DNA of 64,000 nucleotides, taken from Gammaproteobacteria bacterium Ga0077554 (GTDB taxonomy: Bacteria; Pseudomonadota; Gammaproteobacteria; Ga0077554; Ga007554). The translations under genes were made by a program, and so were the position numbers. The stretch spans positions 195,267-259,266 of the forward strand of contig LNFF01000040.1 in the NCBI GenBank assembly GCA_001464585.1, in the 5' to 3' direction. The notes below the pieces were generated by a model. It had not been told where the DNA came from, ran no database searches, and saw only the letters and a list, made by a program, of their open reading frames with translations. Below are positions 27,914 through 37,439 of this stretch, piece after piece (position 1 is the first letter of the stretch; the number at the start of each line of letters is the position of its first letter).

Positions 27914-28297
27914 TTAATGCAGGGTGCGCGGTATGGTCAAAGTAAACGCCGGTATTTCAGCGTCAAAGTGGGTGCCGTTATCGGCGATCATTTGATACGA
28001 GCCTTGCATGGTGCCCACCGGGGTTTCGAGAATCGCGCCGCTGGTGTATTGAAACTCCTCGCCGGGACGCAAATAGGGCTGCTCGCCTACCACGCCTTCG
28101 CCGCGCACTTCCTGAATTTTGCCGTTAGCGTCGGTAATCACCCAGTGGCGGGTGATCAGTTTGGCGGGTAGTTTGCCGTCGTTGCGAATTGTAATCCGGT
28201 AAGCGAAGACATACTGTCCACGCTCAGGTAGCGATTGTTCTTCAACGAAAAAAGCTTCCGCCTGCACCTTTACATCATGATCTGGACTGTTATTCAT
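27914..28297 (-). CDS. apaG: ApaG (DUF525) protein
   Basis: A 127-aa immunoglobulin-like-fold protein with the family signature segments YVFAYRITIRNDG, ITRHWVITDANG, VVGEQPYLRPGEEFQYTSG and MQGSYQMIADNG. ApaG is linked to cobalt/magnesium resistance in enterics, but its biochemical role is unclear. The ATG at 28297 is used. A GTG directly precedes it. No ksgA/apaH neighbours are present here, unlike in E. coli. Confidence 0.94.
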   Translation of the reverse strand: MNNSPDHDVKVQAEAFFVEEQSLPERGQYVFAYRITIRNDGKLPAKLITRHWVITDANGKIQEVRGEGVVGEQPYLRPGEEFQYTSGAILETPVGTMQGSYQMIADNGTHFDAEIPAFTLTIPRTLH

Positions 28298-28360
28298 CAC
28301 TACTCATCCCACTTGGTATGGCACACAACGTTCGGAGCCTGCTAAGATAGCGGCTATAAG

Positions 28361-28515
28361 ACCCAAAATTTTAGGGAGCCTCTTACGGTCTCATTGTAGC
28401 AAATCCCGGCAGACCCTTCAGCTTTTACATGAAAGGAGCCACCCGTTGGGTGTTGCGGATATTTAAGGTTACCTCCTTAACGGGCGATACCCTATGAGAC
28501 GCGGCGGCTGTGCTT
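28361..28515 (+). ncRNA. Candidate structured RNA / leader upstream of pseudoazurin
   Basis: The region can fold into a closed multi-branch structure. GTCTCAT (28388-28394) pairs with ATGAGAC (28494-28500). Inside, CCCGTT (28442-28447) pairs with AACGGG, TTAAGG with CCTTAA around TTACCT, and GGG with CCC around CGATA near 28481-28491. It does not match any riboswitch core I know. It ends about 85 nt before the pseudoazurin start and could be a regulatory leader or an independent small RNA. Confidence 0.45.
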
Positions 28516-28588
28516 ATTCCACCCACGCCTCATTTATGAAAGTAGAATATTCCTGTTTCATTACCCCTTAACCGAGGACTAAAACACC

Positions 28589-29032
28589 ATGCACATGAAC
28601 ACGGCACGACTGGTATTAATCATGGGGTTGCTGGCAACCTCCAGCGTATTTGCCGCAGACCATCAAGTTAAAATGGTGGACGAAGGCGCCGAAGGCAATA
28701 TGATTTTCGAGCCGGGTTTTCTCAATGCCAAGGTCGGCGATACCGTGACCTTTGTGGTCAAAGATCCTGGTCATAACGTGATCTCGCGTCACGTACCACC
28801 CGGCGCGGATAGCTGGAAGGGCACCGTGAGCCAGGGTTTCACCGTCACCCTGACCAAAGAAGGGGTTTACTTATATGAATGTGATCTGCATAAAATGCTC
28901 GGCATGGTGGCGGTAATCCAGGTCGGCAAGCCCGTCAACCTTGAGGCCGCCAAAGTGGCTGCAGCCGCGCTTTCAAAAAAAATGGCAATGGGCGCCGAGC
29001 GTCTGGATGAATATATGGGCAAAATCCAGTAA
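28589..29032 (+). CDS. Pseudoazurin-type blue copper protein
   Basis: A 147-aa periplasmic cupredoxin. A signal peptide (residues 1-22, ending SVFA) precedes a plastocyanin-like domain. The type 1 copper ligands are seen as H in DPGHNV, then C, H and M in YLYECDLHKMLGMVAV. A C-terminal helical extension of about 30 residues follows, as in pseudoazurins. It carries single electrons, typically to nitrite reductase, N2O reductase or cbb3-type oxidases. No nitrite reductase is in the window, so the oxidase at 1-7 kb is one possible acceptor (inference). Confidence 0.9.
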   Translation: MHMNTARLVLIMGLLATSSVFAADHQVKMVDEGAEGNMIFEPGFLNAKVGDTVTFVVKDPGHNVISRHVPPGADSWKGTVSQGFTVTLTKEGVYLYECDLHKMLGMVAVIQVGKPVNLEAAKVAAAALSKKMAMGAERLDEYMGKIQ

Positions 29033-29047
29033 GCCCTCGTTTCCAGC

Positions 29048-29067
29048 GCCCGGGGAGACATCCGGGC
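29048..29067 (+). terminator. Hairpin after pseudoazurin gene
   Basis: GCCCGG pairs with CCGGGC around an 8-base loop, 15 nt past the stop. The T-rich tail is poor, so termination may be weak. Confidence 0.45.
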
Positions 29068-29185
29068 TATACGTTTATGCCGTACTCCTGAAAACGATAA
29101 TTGAACCCTCCTGCCAACATGCAAGATGTGGAACCTGGATAATAATTAATAATATCAATGGGGTTTCGGGTTGATGTTGTTAATT

Positions 29186-29221
29186 ACAGCATTAAGGGGG
29201 TTGGCAATCCCTTGATGCTGT
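29186..29221 (+). promoter_or_regulatory. 13-bp stem-loop in the egtB leader
   Basis: ACAGCATTAAGGG (29186-29198) pairs with CCCTTGATGCTGT (29209-29221), including one G-T pair, around a 10-base loop. It ends 39 nt before the chosen egtB start and could influence egtB translation or transcript stability. Confidence 0.5.
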
Positions 29222-29260
29222 GGTTCAATGGACTTCGGAAAGGAGCAAGGGAGAAGTGCC

Positions 29261-30571
29261 ATGACCTCGACGCTGGGAGCGCCGCATGGGGTTACAGAAA
29301 AGGAAGACGCCGGGCAACGGAATGTGCTGCGGATGCGATATAAGCAGGTTCGCTACGTTAGCGAGGCAATTTGCCGCCCGCTAATGATCGAAGACTATGG
29401 CGTGCAGGGCATGGCGAATACCAGCCCGCCGCGCTGGCATCTCGCACACACCACCTGGTTCTTCGAAACCTTTTTATTAAAGCCTTACCTTCCCGGCTAC
29501 GCCGCGCTTCATCCGCAGTTCGAATCACTCTTTAATTCTTATTACGAAACACTGGGCGCGCCGTTTCCGCGACCCTTGCGCGGCGCGCTGTCGCGCCCGA
29601 CTACCGAAGAAATTTATTCCTATCGCGCCCATGTCGATGCCGCCCTGGTGGAACTGCTCGACAACGTACGCGGCAATGACTGGGCGGAAGTGGCCGCGCG
29701 CATCGCGCTGGGTTGTCATCACGAGGAACAGCATCAGGAGCTGATGCTCACCGACATTAAATATAATTTCTCACTCAATCCCTTGCGCCCCACTTACCGT
29801 GCCGATCTGCGCAAAGCTCCGCCTGAAGAAGCATCGCCGCTGTATTGGACTCCCCGTCCTGGCGGTATTTACGAAATAGGCGCCAAAGAAACGGGCTTTG
29901 CCTTTGACAATGAAAGGCCGCGGCATCGCATTTATCTTGACTCCCATTTGCTCGCCTCGCGCCTGGTCACCAATGGTGAATACCTGGAGTTCATCGCGGC
30001 CGGGGGCTATCAAAATGCCGCACTGTGGCTTGCAGATGGTTGGCACACCGTGCGTGAACAGAATTGGCAAGCGCCCCTCTACTGGCAACGCATCGAAGGT
30101 GCCTGGTGGCAGTTTACACTCGGTGGCATGCAACCGATCATCGAAACTGCGCCAGTCTGTCACGTAAGTTATTACGAAGCCGATGCGTATGCGCGTTTTC
30201 GTAACGCCCGTCTGCCGACTGAACAGGAATGGGAAGCAGCGGCGGCGCTACAATCAGTCCAATCGGCCATGGGGAATTTTCGCGAATCGGATTTTCTGCA
30301 TCCGCAGCCCACCACACAGCAGACAGAGATGACGCAGATGTTCGGCGATGTCTGGGAATGGACCAGCAGCGCTTATACGCCTTACCCCGGCTATCGTGCG
30401 CCTGCGGGAGCACTGGGCGAATACAATGGCAAGTTCATGGCGAATCAGATGGTGTTACGTGGTGGTTCGTGCGTGACTCCCGCCGGGCATGCCGGGGCAA
30501 CCTACCGCAACTTTTTTTATCCGCATGACCGCTGGCAATTCAGCGGCATTCGCCTGGCAAATAATCCATGA
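29261..30571 (+). CDS. egtB: Ergothioneine biosynthesis sulfoxide synthase EgtB
   Basis: About 436 aa: an N-terminal DinB-like domain and a C-terminal FGE-sulfatase domain, the EgtB architecture. The non-heme iron ligands are H in HLAHTTWFFETF and the two His of HHEEQHQEL. The FGE part shows VTNGEYLEF, RLPTEQEWEAA, DVWEWTSSAY and VLRGGSCVTP. It joins trimethylhistidine to a thiol donor with O2. The ATG at 29261 with GGGAGAAG upstream is favoured over one 11 codons earlier. It overlaps egtD by 4 nt. Confidence 0.95.
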   Translation: MTSTLGAPHGVTEKEDAGQRNVLRMRYKQVRYVSEAICRPLMIEDYGVQGMANTSPPRWHLAHTTWFFETFLLKPYLPGYAALHPQFESLFNSYYETLGAPFPRPLRGALSRPTTEEIYSYRAHVDAALVELLDNVRGNDWAEVAARIALGCHHEEQHQELMLTDIKYNFSLNPLRPTYRADLRKAPPEEASPLYWTPRPGGIYEIGAKETGFAFDNERPRHRIYLDSHLLASRLVTNGEYLEFIAAGGYQNAALWLADGWHTVREQNWQAPLYWQRIEGAWWQFTLGGMQPIIETAPVCHVSYYEADAYARFRNARLPTEQEWEAAAALQSVQSAMGNFRESDFLHPQPTTQQTEMTQMFGDVWEWTSSAYTPYPGYRAPAGALGEYNGKFMANQMVLRGGSCVTPAGHAGATYRNFFYPHDRWQFSGIRLANNP

Positions 30572-31536
30572 AAGAAGCGACTGTACAATTCTATGATGAA
30601 CTGCCGGACAACGCAGACCTGCGCGCAGAAGTCCTGCAAGGCTTGGGTACGCATCCCCGACGCCTATCGCCAAAATTTTTCTACGACCGCCGTGGCTCGG
30701 AATTATTTGACGCCATTTGCCGCGTTCCTGAGTACTATATTACACGCACCGAAACCGCCATTCTCCAGAACAATGCTGCCGCACTCGCACGCCTTGCCGG
30801 CACACGCACGGTGCTGATTGAACTGGGCAGTGGCGCGAGCCAAAAAGTACGCCTGATGCTCGACGTGCTGCGCCCCTATGCCTACGTGGGCGTAGATATT
30901 TCCAAAGATTTTTTACTGCAATCAACACGCCGGCTCGCCGCCGCCTACCCGTGGCTTAAGGTTCATGCCGTATGCGCAGACTTCTGCCAACCGCTGTCTT
31001 TAACCTGCTGCCCTCCTCAGTTCAAGCGTGTGGCTTTTTTTCCCGGCTCGAGTATCGGTAATTTCGAACCGCAACACGCCGTGCTTTTTATGCGGCAATT
31101 ACAATCGGTGCTGGGACCAACGGGAGCGCTGGTGATTGGCGTGGACCTGAAAAAAGATCCACATCATTTGAACGCTGCCTACAATGACGCGCAAGGTGTA
31201 ACCGCCGAATTTAATCTCAACATTTTGCGGCGCATGCAGCGCGAACTGGGCGCACAGGTCGATATTCGCGGCTTCCGTCATGAAGCGTTTTATAACGAAG
31301 CTCACGGACGCATTGAAATGCATCTTGTCAGTCAGCGCACACAACAGATCCGCATTGACAATGAAGCCTTTCATTTTGAAAAAAATGAGCGCATGCATAC
31401 CGAAAATTCCTACAAATACACCATCGAAGAATTTCAGGCGCTCGCGCGCGACGCCGGTTACCAACCGCATACGGTGTGGACCGATGAAAAACGTCTATTC
31501 AGCGTGCATTATTTGCAGGTGGAAAATCGGGATTAG
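30568..31536 (+). CDS. egtD: Histidine N-alpha-methyltransferase EgtD
   Basis: A 322-aa SAM-dependent enzyme that makes trimethylhistidine (hercynine), the first step of ergothioneine synthesis. Family motifs are visible: SPKFFYDRRGSELFDAIC, ELGSGASQKVRLML, FFPGSSIGNFEP and the C-terminal HTENSYKYTIEEF. It is translationally coupled to egtB. EgtA, EgtC and EgtE genes are absent nearby, as in many two-gene proteobacterial pathways. Confidence 0.95.
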   Translation: MKEATVQFYDELPDNADLRAEVLQGLGTHPRRLSPKFFYDRRGSELFDAICRVPEYYITRTETAILQNNAAALARLAGTRTVLIELGSGASQKVRLMLDVLRPYAYVGVDISKDFLLQSTRRLAAAYPWLKVHAVCADFCQPLSLTCCPPQFKRVAFFPGSSIGNFEPQHAVLFMRQLQSVLGPTGALVIGVDLKKDPHHLNAAYNDAQGVTAEFNLNILRRMQRELGAQVDIRGFRHEAFYNEAHGRIEMHLVSQRTQQIRIDNEAFHFEKNERMHTENSYKYTIEEFQALARDAGYQPHTVWTDEKRLFSVHYLQVENRD

Positions 31537-31543
31537 CCGCCAG

Positions 31544-31680
31544 TTCGTGAACAAGAGCAAGAAACCCTTGCAAGCTGTTTGCGCTGTGATGCGCAAACAG
31601 CTTCATGCCATCCACGGCATGTTGACGCATGATAAGCTGTTCGATAATTTGCAGAAGATCGGTTATCGGAATTTTTTTTG
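31544..31680 (+). pseudogene. IS110-family transposase C-terminal remnant
   Basis: Read from 31544 the plus strand encodes about 45 codons including AVMRKQLHAIHGMLTHDKLF, which closely follows the C-terminal motif of IS110-family transposases (AVMRKLLHAIYGM..HDQPFD). Nothing upstream belongs to a transposase, because egtD ends at 31536. Only the last 40 or so residues survive. It lies between convergent egtD and the RND permease gene. Confidence 0.7.
31572..31603. terminator. Perfect 13-bp hairpin between convergent egtD and RND genes
   Basis: AAGCTGTTTGCGC pairs perfectly with GCGCAAACAGCTT around TGTGAT. It is inside the IS110 remnant and sits between two convergent genes. It may serve both as a bidirectional stop or 3'-end stabiliser, although no adjacent T-run is seen. 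Confidence 0.5.
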
Positions 31681-31691
31681 GGATCTTAGCG

Positions 31692-34600
31692 TTAGCTCGG
31701 CAGCTCTTTCGCGGCTGCTTCACGCGGGATCTTACGATGCTGGAAACGTTCGCTCAAATGTTCCATCGCCACATAAAACGCCGGGGTGATGTAAAGCGTC
31801 AGCATCTGCGAGAAAAATAGGCCACCTACCACGGCGATACCCAAGGGCTGCCGTGATTCGGCGCCCATGCCAGTGCCGAGGGCGATGGGTAAGGTGCCGA
31901 GGATGGCGGCGAGAGTGGTCATCATGATGGGCCGGAAACGTACCAGGCAGGCCTCGATGATGGCGTCACGCGCCGAGATCTCGCGCTCGCGGCGAAGCTG
32001 CAACGCAAAGTCCACCATGATGATACCGTTCTTCTTCACCAGACCCACCAGCAAAATCAGGCCGACGAAGCTGAAGACATTGAGTTCTGCGCCGAACAGG
32101 ATCAGTGTCAGCAACGCGCCTACCATGGCCAGCGGCAACGCGGTGAGAATGGTGAGGGGATGGATAAAATGTTCGTAGAGCACCGCCAGCACCATGTAGA
32201 TTATCAGGACGGTGAGCAGCAGTAACAGGGGCAGATTCACCAGCGACTCTTGAAAAGTCTGGGCGCTGCCAGTGAATTCGCCAGTGATACCGGGCGGTAA
32301 CTCAGCGCCTGCCAGGTCGTCGATACGGCTGGTGATATCGCCCAGCGCCGTGCCGGGTGCGAGATTGAAGGAGAAGCTCACCGAGGGCAATTGGCCAAAA
32401 TGGCTGACCGACAACGGACCGACGCCCGGTTGAATCTCGGTGACGGCGCTCAGGGGAACCAAGCGGTCGCCGCTGCCTTGCACATAGAGCGCCTTCAGCG
32501 CATCGAGATTTTCCTGGTAGCGCGGCGCCAGTTCCATGATCACCTGGTATTGATCGGTGGCGCCATAAATACTGCTGACCTGACCGCCACCATAGGCGCT
32601 GTACAGGGTCGCTTGTATTTGTTCGGCGCTGACACCGAGGGCGGCGGCGGTGTCGCGCAGGATGCGCACGTTGACCTGGGGATTACGGAGTTCGAGACTG
32701 CTACTCACGTCCTGCACGCCCGACACGGCGGCGAGTTTGGGTTCGAAAGCGGTGGCCGCAAGTCCCAACGCACCCACATCGGGACCTTGCAGCACGTATT
32801 GATAGCCGCCGCTGCCGCCCAGACTGCCGATGCGGATCGCTGGTGGATTTTGAAAAAATACCTGCATTTCAGGCACCGCCGCCACGGCTTTGCGCAATTG
32901 CTGCAAGACCTCGTCGGCAGTGGCTTTACGTTCGTTGAGCGGTTTGAGGCGGATCACCAGGCGGCCGATGTTGCCGCCAGTGGCACCGCCGAATCCTTGT
33001 CCGGCACTCGACATCGCGGCGGCAACATTGGGATTTTTTTTGACGATGCGCGCGACGCGTTCCTGGAGAATCTTGAGTTGATCGAAGGTGATGCCTTCGG
33101 GTGCTTTGGTATCAGCGAAAATCTGGCCGGCGTCCACATTAGGTATGAAACCTTTATTTACGGCACCGAACAGATAAAAGGTCAGGCCGAGCACTACGGC
33201 TGATACTACCAGCATGCTGCGCCAGTGATCTACCGCCCACACCAGCGTGGTGGCGTAGGCGTCGCGGCTGCGGTCAAAACCGCGTTCGAAGGCGTGATAT
33301 AGCCGGCCATGCTGTTCATCATGGTTGAGAAACCGGCTGCACAACATGGGCGTGAGGGTAAGCGAGACCATGCCGGAAATGAGAATGGCGATGGCCACGG
33401 TGAGCGCGAATTCATTGAACAGTCGGCCGACGATGCCACCCATGAACATGATGGGAATAAACACCGCTACCAGCGACAAGGTCATCGACAGCACCGTGAA
33501 ACCAATTTCCTTGCTGCCGAGCAAGGCCGCCTGCATACGATTCGCGCCCTTCTCGCGGTGGCGCACGATGTTTTCCAGTACCACGATGGCGTCATCCACC
33601 ACAAAACCCACTGCGAGGGTCAAGGCCATCAGCGAGAGATTGTTGAGGCTGAAGTCCAGAGCCTTCATCACCAGGAAGGTGCCGATCAGCGACGTGGGCA
33701 AGGCCAAAGCGCTGATGAGGGTGGCGCGCGCGTTACGCAGGAACAGGAAGATTACGCCCACCACCAGCACGATGGAGAGCGCGAGGGTGAACTTCACTTC
33801 GTGTATGGAACCCTTGATGAAATCAGCGCGGTCGTATTGCAATCGCAAGGTGGCATCGCCCGGCGCCTGGCGGGTGAGGGCGTCGAGTTGCGCGCGCACC
33901 GCCTCTGACACTTGCACGGAGTTGGCGCCCGGTTGACGCCGCACCGCCAGCACAATCGCGGGGCGCAGATCCTGCGCATCGCCAGTATTGTCGAAGAAGG
34001 TGGTGAGTTGTTTGTCCTGCTCTACGCTGTCGAACGCCTCGCCTACATCGGCAAGATGCACCGGGGCGCCGTTGCGATAGGCGACTACCAGGCGATTATA
34101 GGCCGCCGCATCCAGCAATTGGCCCTCGGCCTGCACGGTGTAGCTGCGCACGCTGCCGCTGAGCGTTCCGGTAGGCAGGTTGGTGTTGCCGCCGCGTATC
34201 GCCTGCTCCACCTGCGCCAGGGACAGATTGCGTGCCGCCAGCGCATACGGATTCATATGCAGGCGTACCGCGTATTTTTTCGAGCCGAACACGACTACCT
34301 GTGCTACGCCGGGGATGGTGGAGATCTGTTGCGCAACCCGCGTCTCGGCGTATTCGTTGAGTTCAGTCAGCGGCAACTGGTTGGCGGACAGCGCAATGAA
34401 AATGATGGGCGCATCCGCGGGATTGACCTTGCGCAGGGTCGGTGGCGTGGGCATGTTCTGCGGCAAACGGCGCACGCTCTGCGCGATGGCGGTCTGCACG
34501 TCCTGCGCGGCGGCGTCGATGTCGCGCGCCAGATCAAATTGCAGGGTGATGTTGGTGCTGCCGGTGGTGCTCGTGGAATTCATCGAGGTAATGCCGGCGA

Positions 34601-34820
34601 TAGCGCTGAACTGGCGTTCGAGTGGCGTGGCCACCGCCGCCGCCATGGTTTCGGGATCGGCGCCCGGCAGGTTTGCCGAGACATTAATCGTGGGAAAGTC
34701 GACGTTGGGCAGTTCACTCACGGGCAGCGTGAAATAAGCGGCGATGCCGAAGATGACCAGCGCCAGCATGAATATCGTGGTCATCACTGGCCGGTCGATG
34801 AAGGGCTGCGAGATGTTCAC
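31692..34820 (-). CDS. RND efflux permease (inner-membrane pump)
   Basis: A 1042-aa RND transporter of the hydrophobe/amphiphile (AcrB/MdtBC/MuxBC-like) family. It has two internal repeats of a periplasmic loop and six helices. The proton-relay aspartates are in VGFVVDDAIVVLENI. Substrate specificity cannot be read. The start is GTG (34820) overlapping the adaptor stop as GTGA. It is the third gene of an outer-membrane channel / adaptor / pump operon. No regulator gene is adjacent. Confidence 0.94.
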   Translation of the reverse strand: MNISQPFIDRPVMTTIFMLALVIFGIAAYFTLPVSELPNVDFPTINVSANLPGADPETMAAAVATPLERQFSAIAGITSMNSTSTTGSTNITLQFDLARDIDAAAQDVQTAIAQSVRRLPQNMPTPPTLRKVNPADAPIIFIALSANQLPLTELNEYAETRVAQQISTIPGVAQVVVFGSKKYAVRLHMNPYALAARNLSLAQVEQAIRGGNTNLPTGTLSGSVRSYTVQAEGQLLDAAAYNRLVVAYRNGAPVHLADVGEAFDSVEQDKQLTTFFDNTGDAQDLRPAIVLAVRRQPGANSVQVSEAVRAQLDALTRQAPGDATLRLQYDRADFIKGSIHEVKFTLALSIVLVVGVIFLFLRNARATLISALALPTSLIGTFLVMKALDFSLNNLSLMALTLAVGFVVDDAIVVLENIVRHREKGANRMQAALLGSKEIGFTVLSMTLSLVAVFIPIMFMGGIVGRLFNEFALTVAIAILISGMVSLTLTPMLCSRFLNHDEQHGRLYHAFERGFDRSRDAYATTLVWAVDHWRSMLVVSAVVLGLTFYLFGAVNKGFIPNVDAGQIFADTKAPEGITFDQLKILQERVARIVKKNPNVAAAMSSAGQGFGGATGGNIGRLVIRLKPLNERKATADEVLQQLRKAVAAVPEMQVFFQNPPAIRIGSLGGSGGYQYVLQGPDVGALGLAATAFEPKLAAVSGVQDVSSSLELRNPQVNVRILRDTAAALGVSAEQIQATLYSAYGGGQVSSIYGATDQYQVIMELAPRYQENLDALKALYVQGSGDRLVPLSAVTEIQPGVGPLSVSHFGQLPSVSFSFNLAPGTALGDITSRIDDLAGAELPPGITGEFTGSAQTFQESLVNLPLLLLLTVLIIYMVLAVLYEHFIHPLTILTALPLAMVGALLTLILFGAELNVFSFVGLILLVGLVKKNGIIMVDFALQLRREREISARDAIIEACLVRFRPIMMTTLAAILGTLPIALGTGMGAESRQPLGIAVVGGLFFSQMLTLYITPAFYVAMEHLSERFQHRKIPREAAAKELPS

Positions 34821-35938
34821 GGCGCGTCCCGTTTTTGCGCCGCCATCGCGGCCTCCGGCAGCATTACTTTCGAGCCCGGCCGCAGATTGCGCGGGGCGCG
34901 AACCACCACTCTATCATCGGCTTTAAGGCCGCTGGCGATGACTGCAAGATCCTGAACCTGACGTGCCACGGTGACGGGACGAATAACAGCCTTGCCCTGC
35001 TCGACCACGTACACAAAGTTGCCTTGCTGGCCGATCTGTATCGCGGTTTGCGGTACCACCAGCGCATCTTTTTGTATTGCGAGCTGCGTGCGAACGCCCA
35101 CATACTGGCCGGGCCAGAGTTGTTCCCCGACATTACGCAGGCGCGCTTTCAGCGTCACGGTGCCAGTGTCGGGATTCACGGCGTTGTCGATGAATATCAA
35201 CTCACCTTCGCCGCGTTCACCCGTGCCGTCTTCCTCGGTGACGAAGACGCGGATGCTGCGTTGCTTTTGATAACGTTGCAACTCAGCGAGTTGTTGTTGC
35301 GGCAGGCTGTATTGCACCAGAATCGGCTGCATCTGGTTGATCACCACCAGCGGTGTGGCGTCATTGGTCGTCACCAGATTGCCGGCCTTGACGCTGAGCG
35401 TGCCCGTGCGCCCGGCGATGGGCGCGCGGATTTCGCTATAGGCCAGATTGATCTCAGCCTGATTGAGCAGCGCCCGCAGTTGACCGGCCGTGGCGCGGGC
35501 ATTGTCGTATTCCTGCGTAGTGACATATTCCTTGTCAGCCAGCGGCTCAAGACGCTTCACTTGCGCCTGCGCGGCTTGCCAGGCGCTGCGCGCGCCAGCC
35601 AGGGCTGTTTCATAGGGCGCACGATCGAGACGGAACAGGCGTTGGCCCCGGCTGACAGCCTGGCCTTCGGTGAAATACACCTGTTCCAGCATGCCGTTCA
35701 CCTGCGGCCGAATTTGTACGCTGTGTTCGGATTGCACTTGTCCGAGGGCTTGCAGCGACAGGGGCATAGGCTGCATGCGCACCGTAGCCATCTCTACGAC
35801 CAGCGGCTTGTCAGGGCGTGGGCCTTTGGCGGCACCGGGGTTTTCGCCATGATTCGCCATGATACGCCAGGCGACCAAGGCGATTAATAGCGCGATGATG
35901 AGGACGAATAGGGAGATCAGTAATTTTTTGCGTGTCAC
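34817..35938 (-). CDS. RND efflux periplasmic adaptor (membrane fusion protein)
   Basis: About 373 aa. A GTG at 35938 overlaps the TolC-like stop (GTGA) and gives a short cytoplasmic start, VTRKKLL, then a membrane anchor (about residues 5-25). The barrel-sandwich/lipoyl (VRPQVNGMLEQVYFTEGQAV), alpha-hairpin and beta-barrel domains follow in the usual order. It bridges the RND pump and the outer-membrane channel. The longer open frame into the tolC-like gene is not supported. Confidence 0.92.
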   Translation of the reverse strand: MTRKKLLISLFVLIIALLIALVAWRIMANHGENPGAAKGPRPDKPLVVEMATVRMQPMPLSLQALGQVQSEHSVQIRPQVNGMLEQVYFTEGQAVSRGQRLFRLDRAPYETALAGARSAWQAAQAQVKRLEPLADKEYVTTQEYDNARATAGQLRALLNQAEINLAYSEIRAPIAGRTGTLSVKAGNLVTTNDATPLVVINQMQPILVQYSLPQQQLAELQRYQKQRSIRVFVTEEDGTGERGEGELIFIDNAVNPDTGTVTLKARLRNVGEQLWPGQYVGVRTQLAIQKDALVVPQTAIQIGQQGNFVYVVEQGKAVIRPVTVARQVQDLAVIASGLKADDRVVVRAPRNLRPGSKVMLPEAAMAAQKRDAP

Positions 35939-37290
35939 GGCGATTCCATAGTAGTTACCGGCGCAAGGCCGCCCACTGCATGTCCCAACGCGGCGCGTCC
36001 CGCCACCCAATCGAGGCGTGCCTGCACCTGTTGTACGCGCGCGTTGGCCAGTGTGGTTTGCGCATTCAATAAATCGAGTATCGTATTGAGGCCACTTTTA
36101 TAACGTGCGCTGGAGACCTCCATCGCCTGTTGTGCGCTTTTCAATTGCGCGGCGCTGGTGTCCACGGTCACGCTCGCGGTGCGCAGGTTTTGCCAGGCCT
36201 GCCACACTTGCAATTCAACTCCCGCGCGCAGGTCGTCGTGGGTGGCGTGGGCGGTGTCGAGTTGCGCCTGGGCCTGCTTGAGGGCCGCCCGATCACCGAA
36301 ACCGGTGAACAGCGGAATATTGAGGCTGAGCAGCGCGTTGTATTGCGTACTGTTGCCAATATCTACCACCTGAGTGCGCCCGGTAGTGGCAGCGAGACTC
36401 AGGCTGGGCAAACCACGGCCGCGGATGACCGTGATGTTGGCGGCAGCGGCCTGTTCCCGGGCCTTGGCGGCAAGCAGTTCTGGACGGGCGTCGCGGGCGC
36501 TGGCCAGCAGGCTTGCCACACTTTGCGATGGCATGAGCGGCGTAACCTCTTCCTCCCACGCGGCCAGCGGCAACAGGGTATCGGGCGAGTCACCCACCGC
36601 CGTTGCCAACTGGCCGCGCACCACGGCCAATTGTCCCTCGCTCTGCTGCAAGGCAAGTTTGACGCCGGCGCGGGCAGCCTCAATATTGTAGATGTCCCCC
36701 ACGGTCGCAAGCCCCGACGCTTTACGGTCTTGCACCGCCGTGAAATGAGTCTCTGCATCCCGCAGGCTCTGCTGGTTTGCCTCCACCACGGCCTGTAAAC
36801 CCAGCACCCCATAATAGGCCTGCTCTACCTGCAGGATCACGTTTTGTATGGTTTGATTTTGACTGAGCTGCGCGGAAGCCATCTCGAACCTGGCCTGATC
36901 CACTTGTCCGCTGCGGATGCCGAAATCCCACAGCAGATAACTCAAGCTGATGCTGGCGCCATAACGGGTTAGGCTGTTGGAGGGAAGGCCCGAGAAATTC
37001 AAAGCCCGATTGCGCTGCGCACTCAGCGTCGCGTCAATCTTTGGCCAATAACCGGCGCGTGCCAACTCAATCCCGGCCTCGGAGAAACGCAAGGCGGCCC
37101 ACGCCAGACGGGTTTGGGGATTACGTTGCAGGGCAAGATCGGTGAGTTCCACCAGCGTCAGTGCGGGGGAATGGGTCGGTGTGGTTGTGGCGCGGTCATT
37201 AAGCGCGGATACGGCGTCCGCACGCACCAACGGCGCTGCGAGCACGGTGACCACAATAATCAGCCAGGGGAGGAAATGAGTTTCATACAT
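35935..37290 (-). CDS. TolC-family outer membrane efflux channel
   Basis: A 451-aa outer-membrane factor with a signal peptide (ending near VRADA) and the two repeated TolC halves, with motifs such as LALQRNPQTRLAWAALRFSE and SSARYKSGLNTILDLLNAQTTLANAR. It forms the trimeric exit channel of the efflux pump. It is the first gene of the three-gene operon. The promoter should lie in the 37291-37440 gap, but I cannot name its boxes. Confidence 0.93.
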   Translation of the reverse strand: MYETHFLPWLIIVVTVLAAPLVRADAVSALNDRATTTPTHSPALTLVELTDLALQRNPQTRLAWAALRFSEAGIELARAGYWPKIDATLSAQRNRALNFSGLPSNSLTRYGASISLSYLLWDFGIRSGQVDQARFEMASAQLSQNQTIQNVILQVEQAYYGVLGLQAVVEANQQSLRDAETHFTAVQDRKASGLATVGDIYNIEAARAGVKLALQQSEGQLAVVRGQLATAVGDSPDTLLPLAAWEEEVTPLMPSQSVASLLASARDARPELLAAKAREQAAAANITVIRGRGLPSLSLAATTGRTQVVDIGNSTQYNALLSLNIPLFTGFGDRAALKQAQAQLDTAHATHDDLRAGVELQVWQAWQNLRTASVTVDTSAAQLKSAQQAMEVSSARYKSGLNTILDLLNAQTTLANARVQQVQARLDWVAGRAALGHAVGGLAPVTTMESP

Positions 37291-37439
37291 TCTTCAGCGT
37301 TCCTTGCTGCGCTCGGATTGAGCGAACAGTAGTGGGTTGCGTCCTCTGCAGCGGGTCGCCGTTTTCAGGATAAAGTATTGGTCAGCAAAAACTGAAAATG
37401 GTTCAGCGGCCGGAATTTAATCCAAACAGGTTTGATGCA

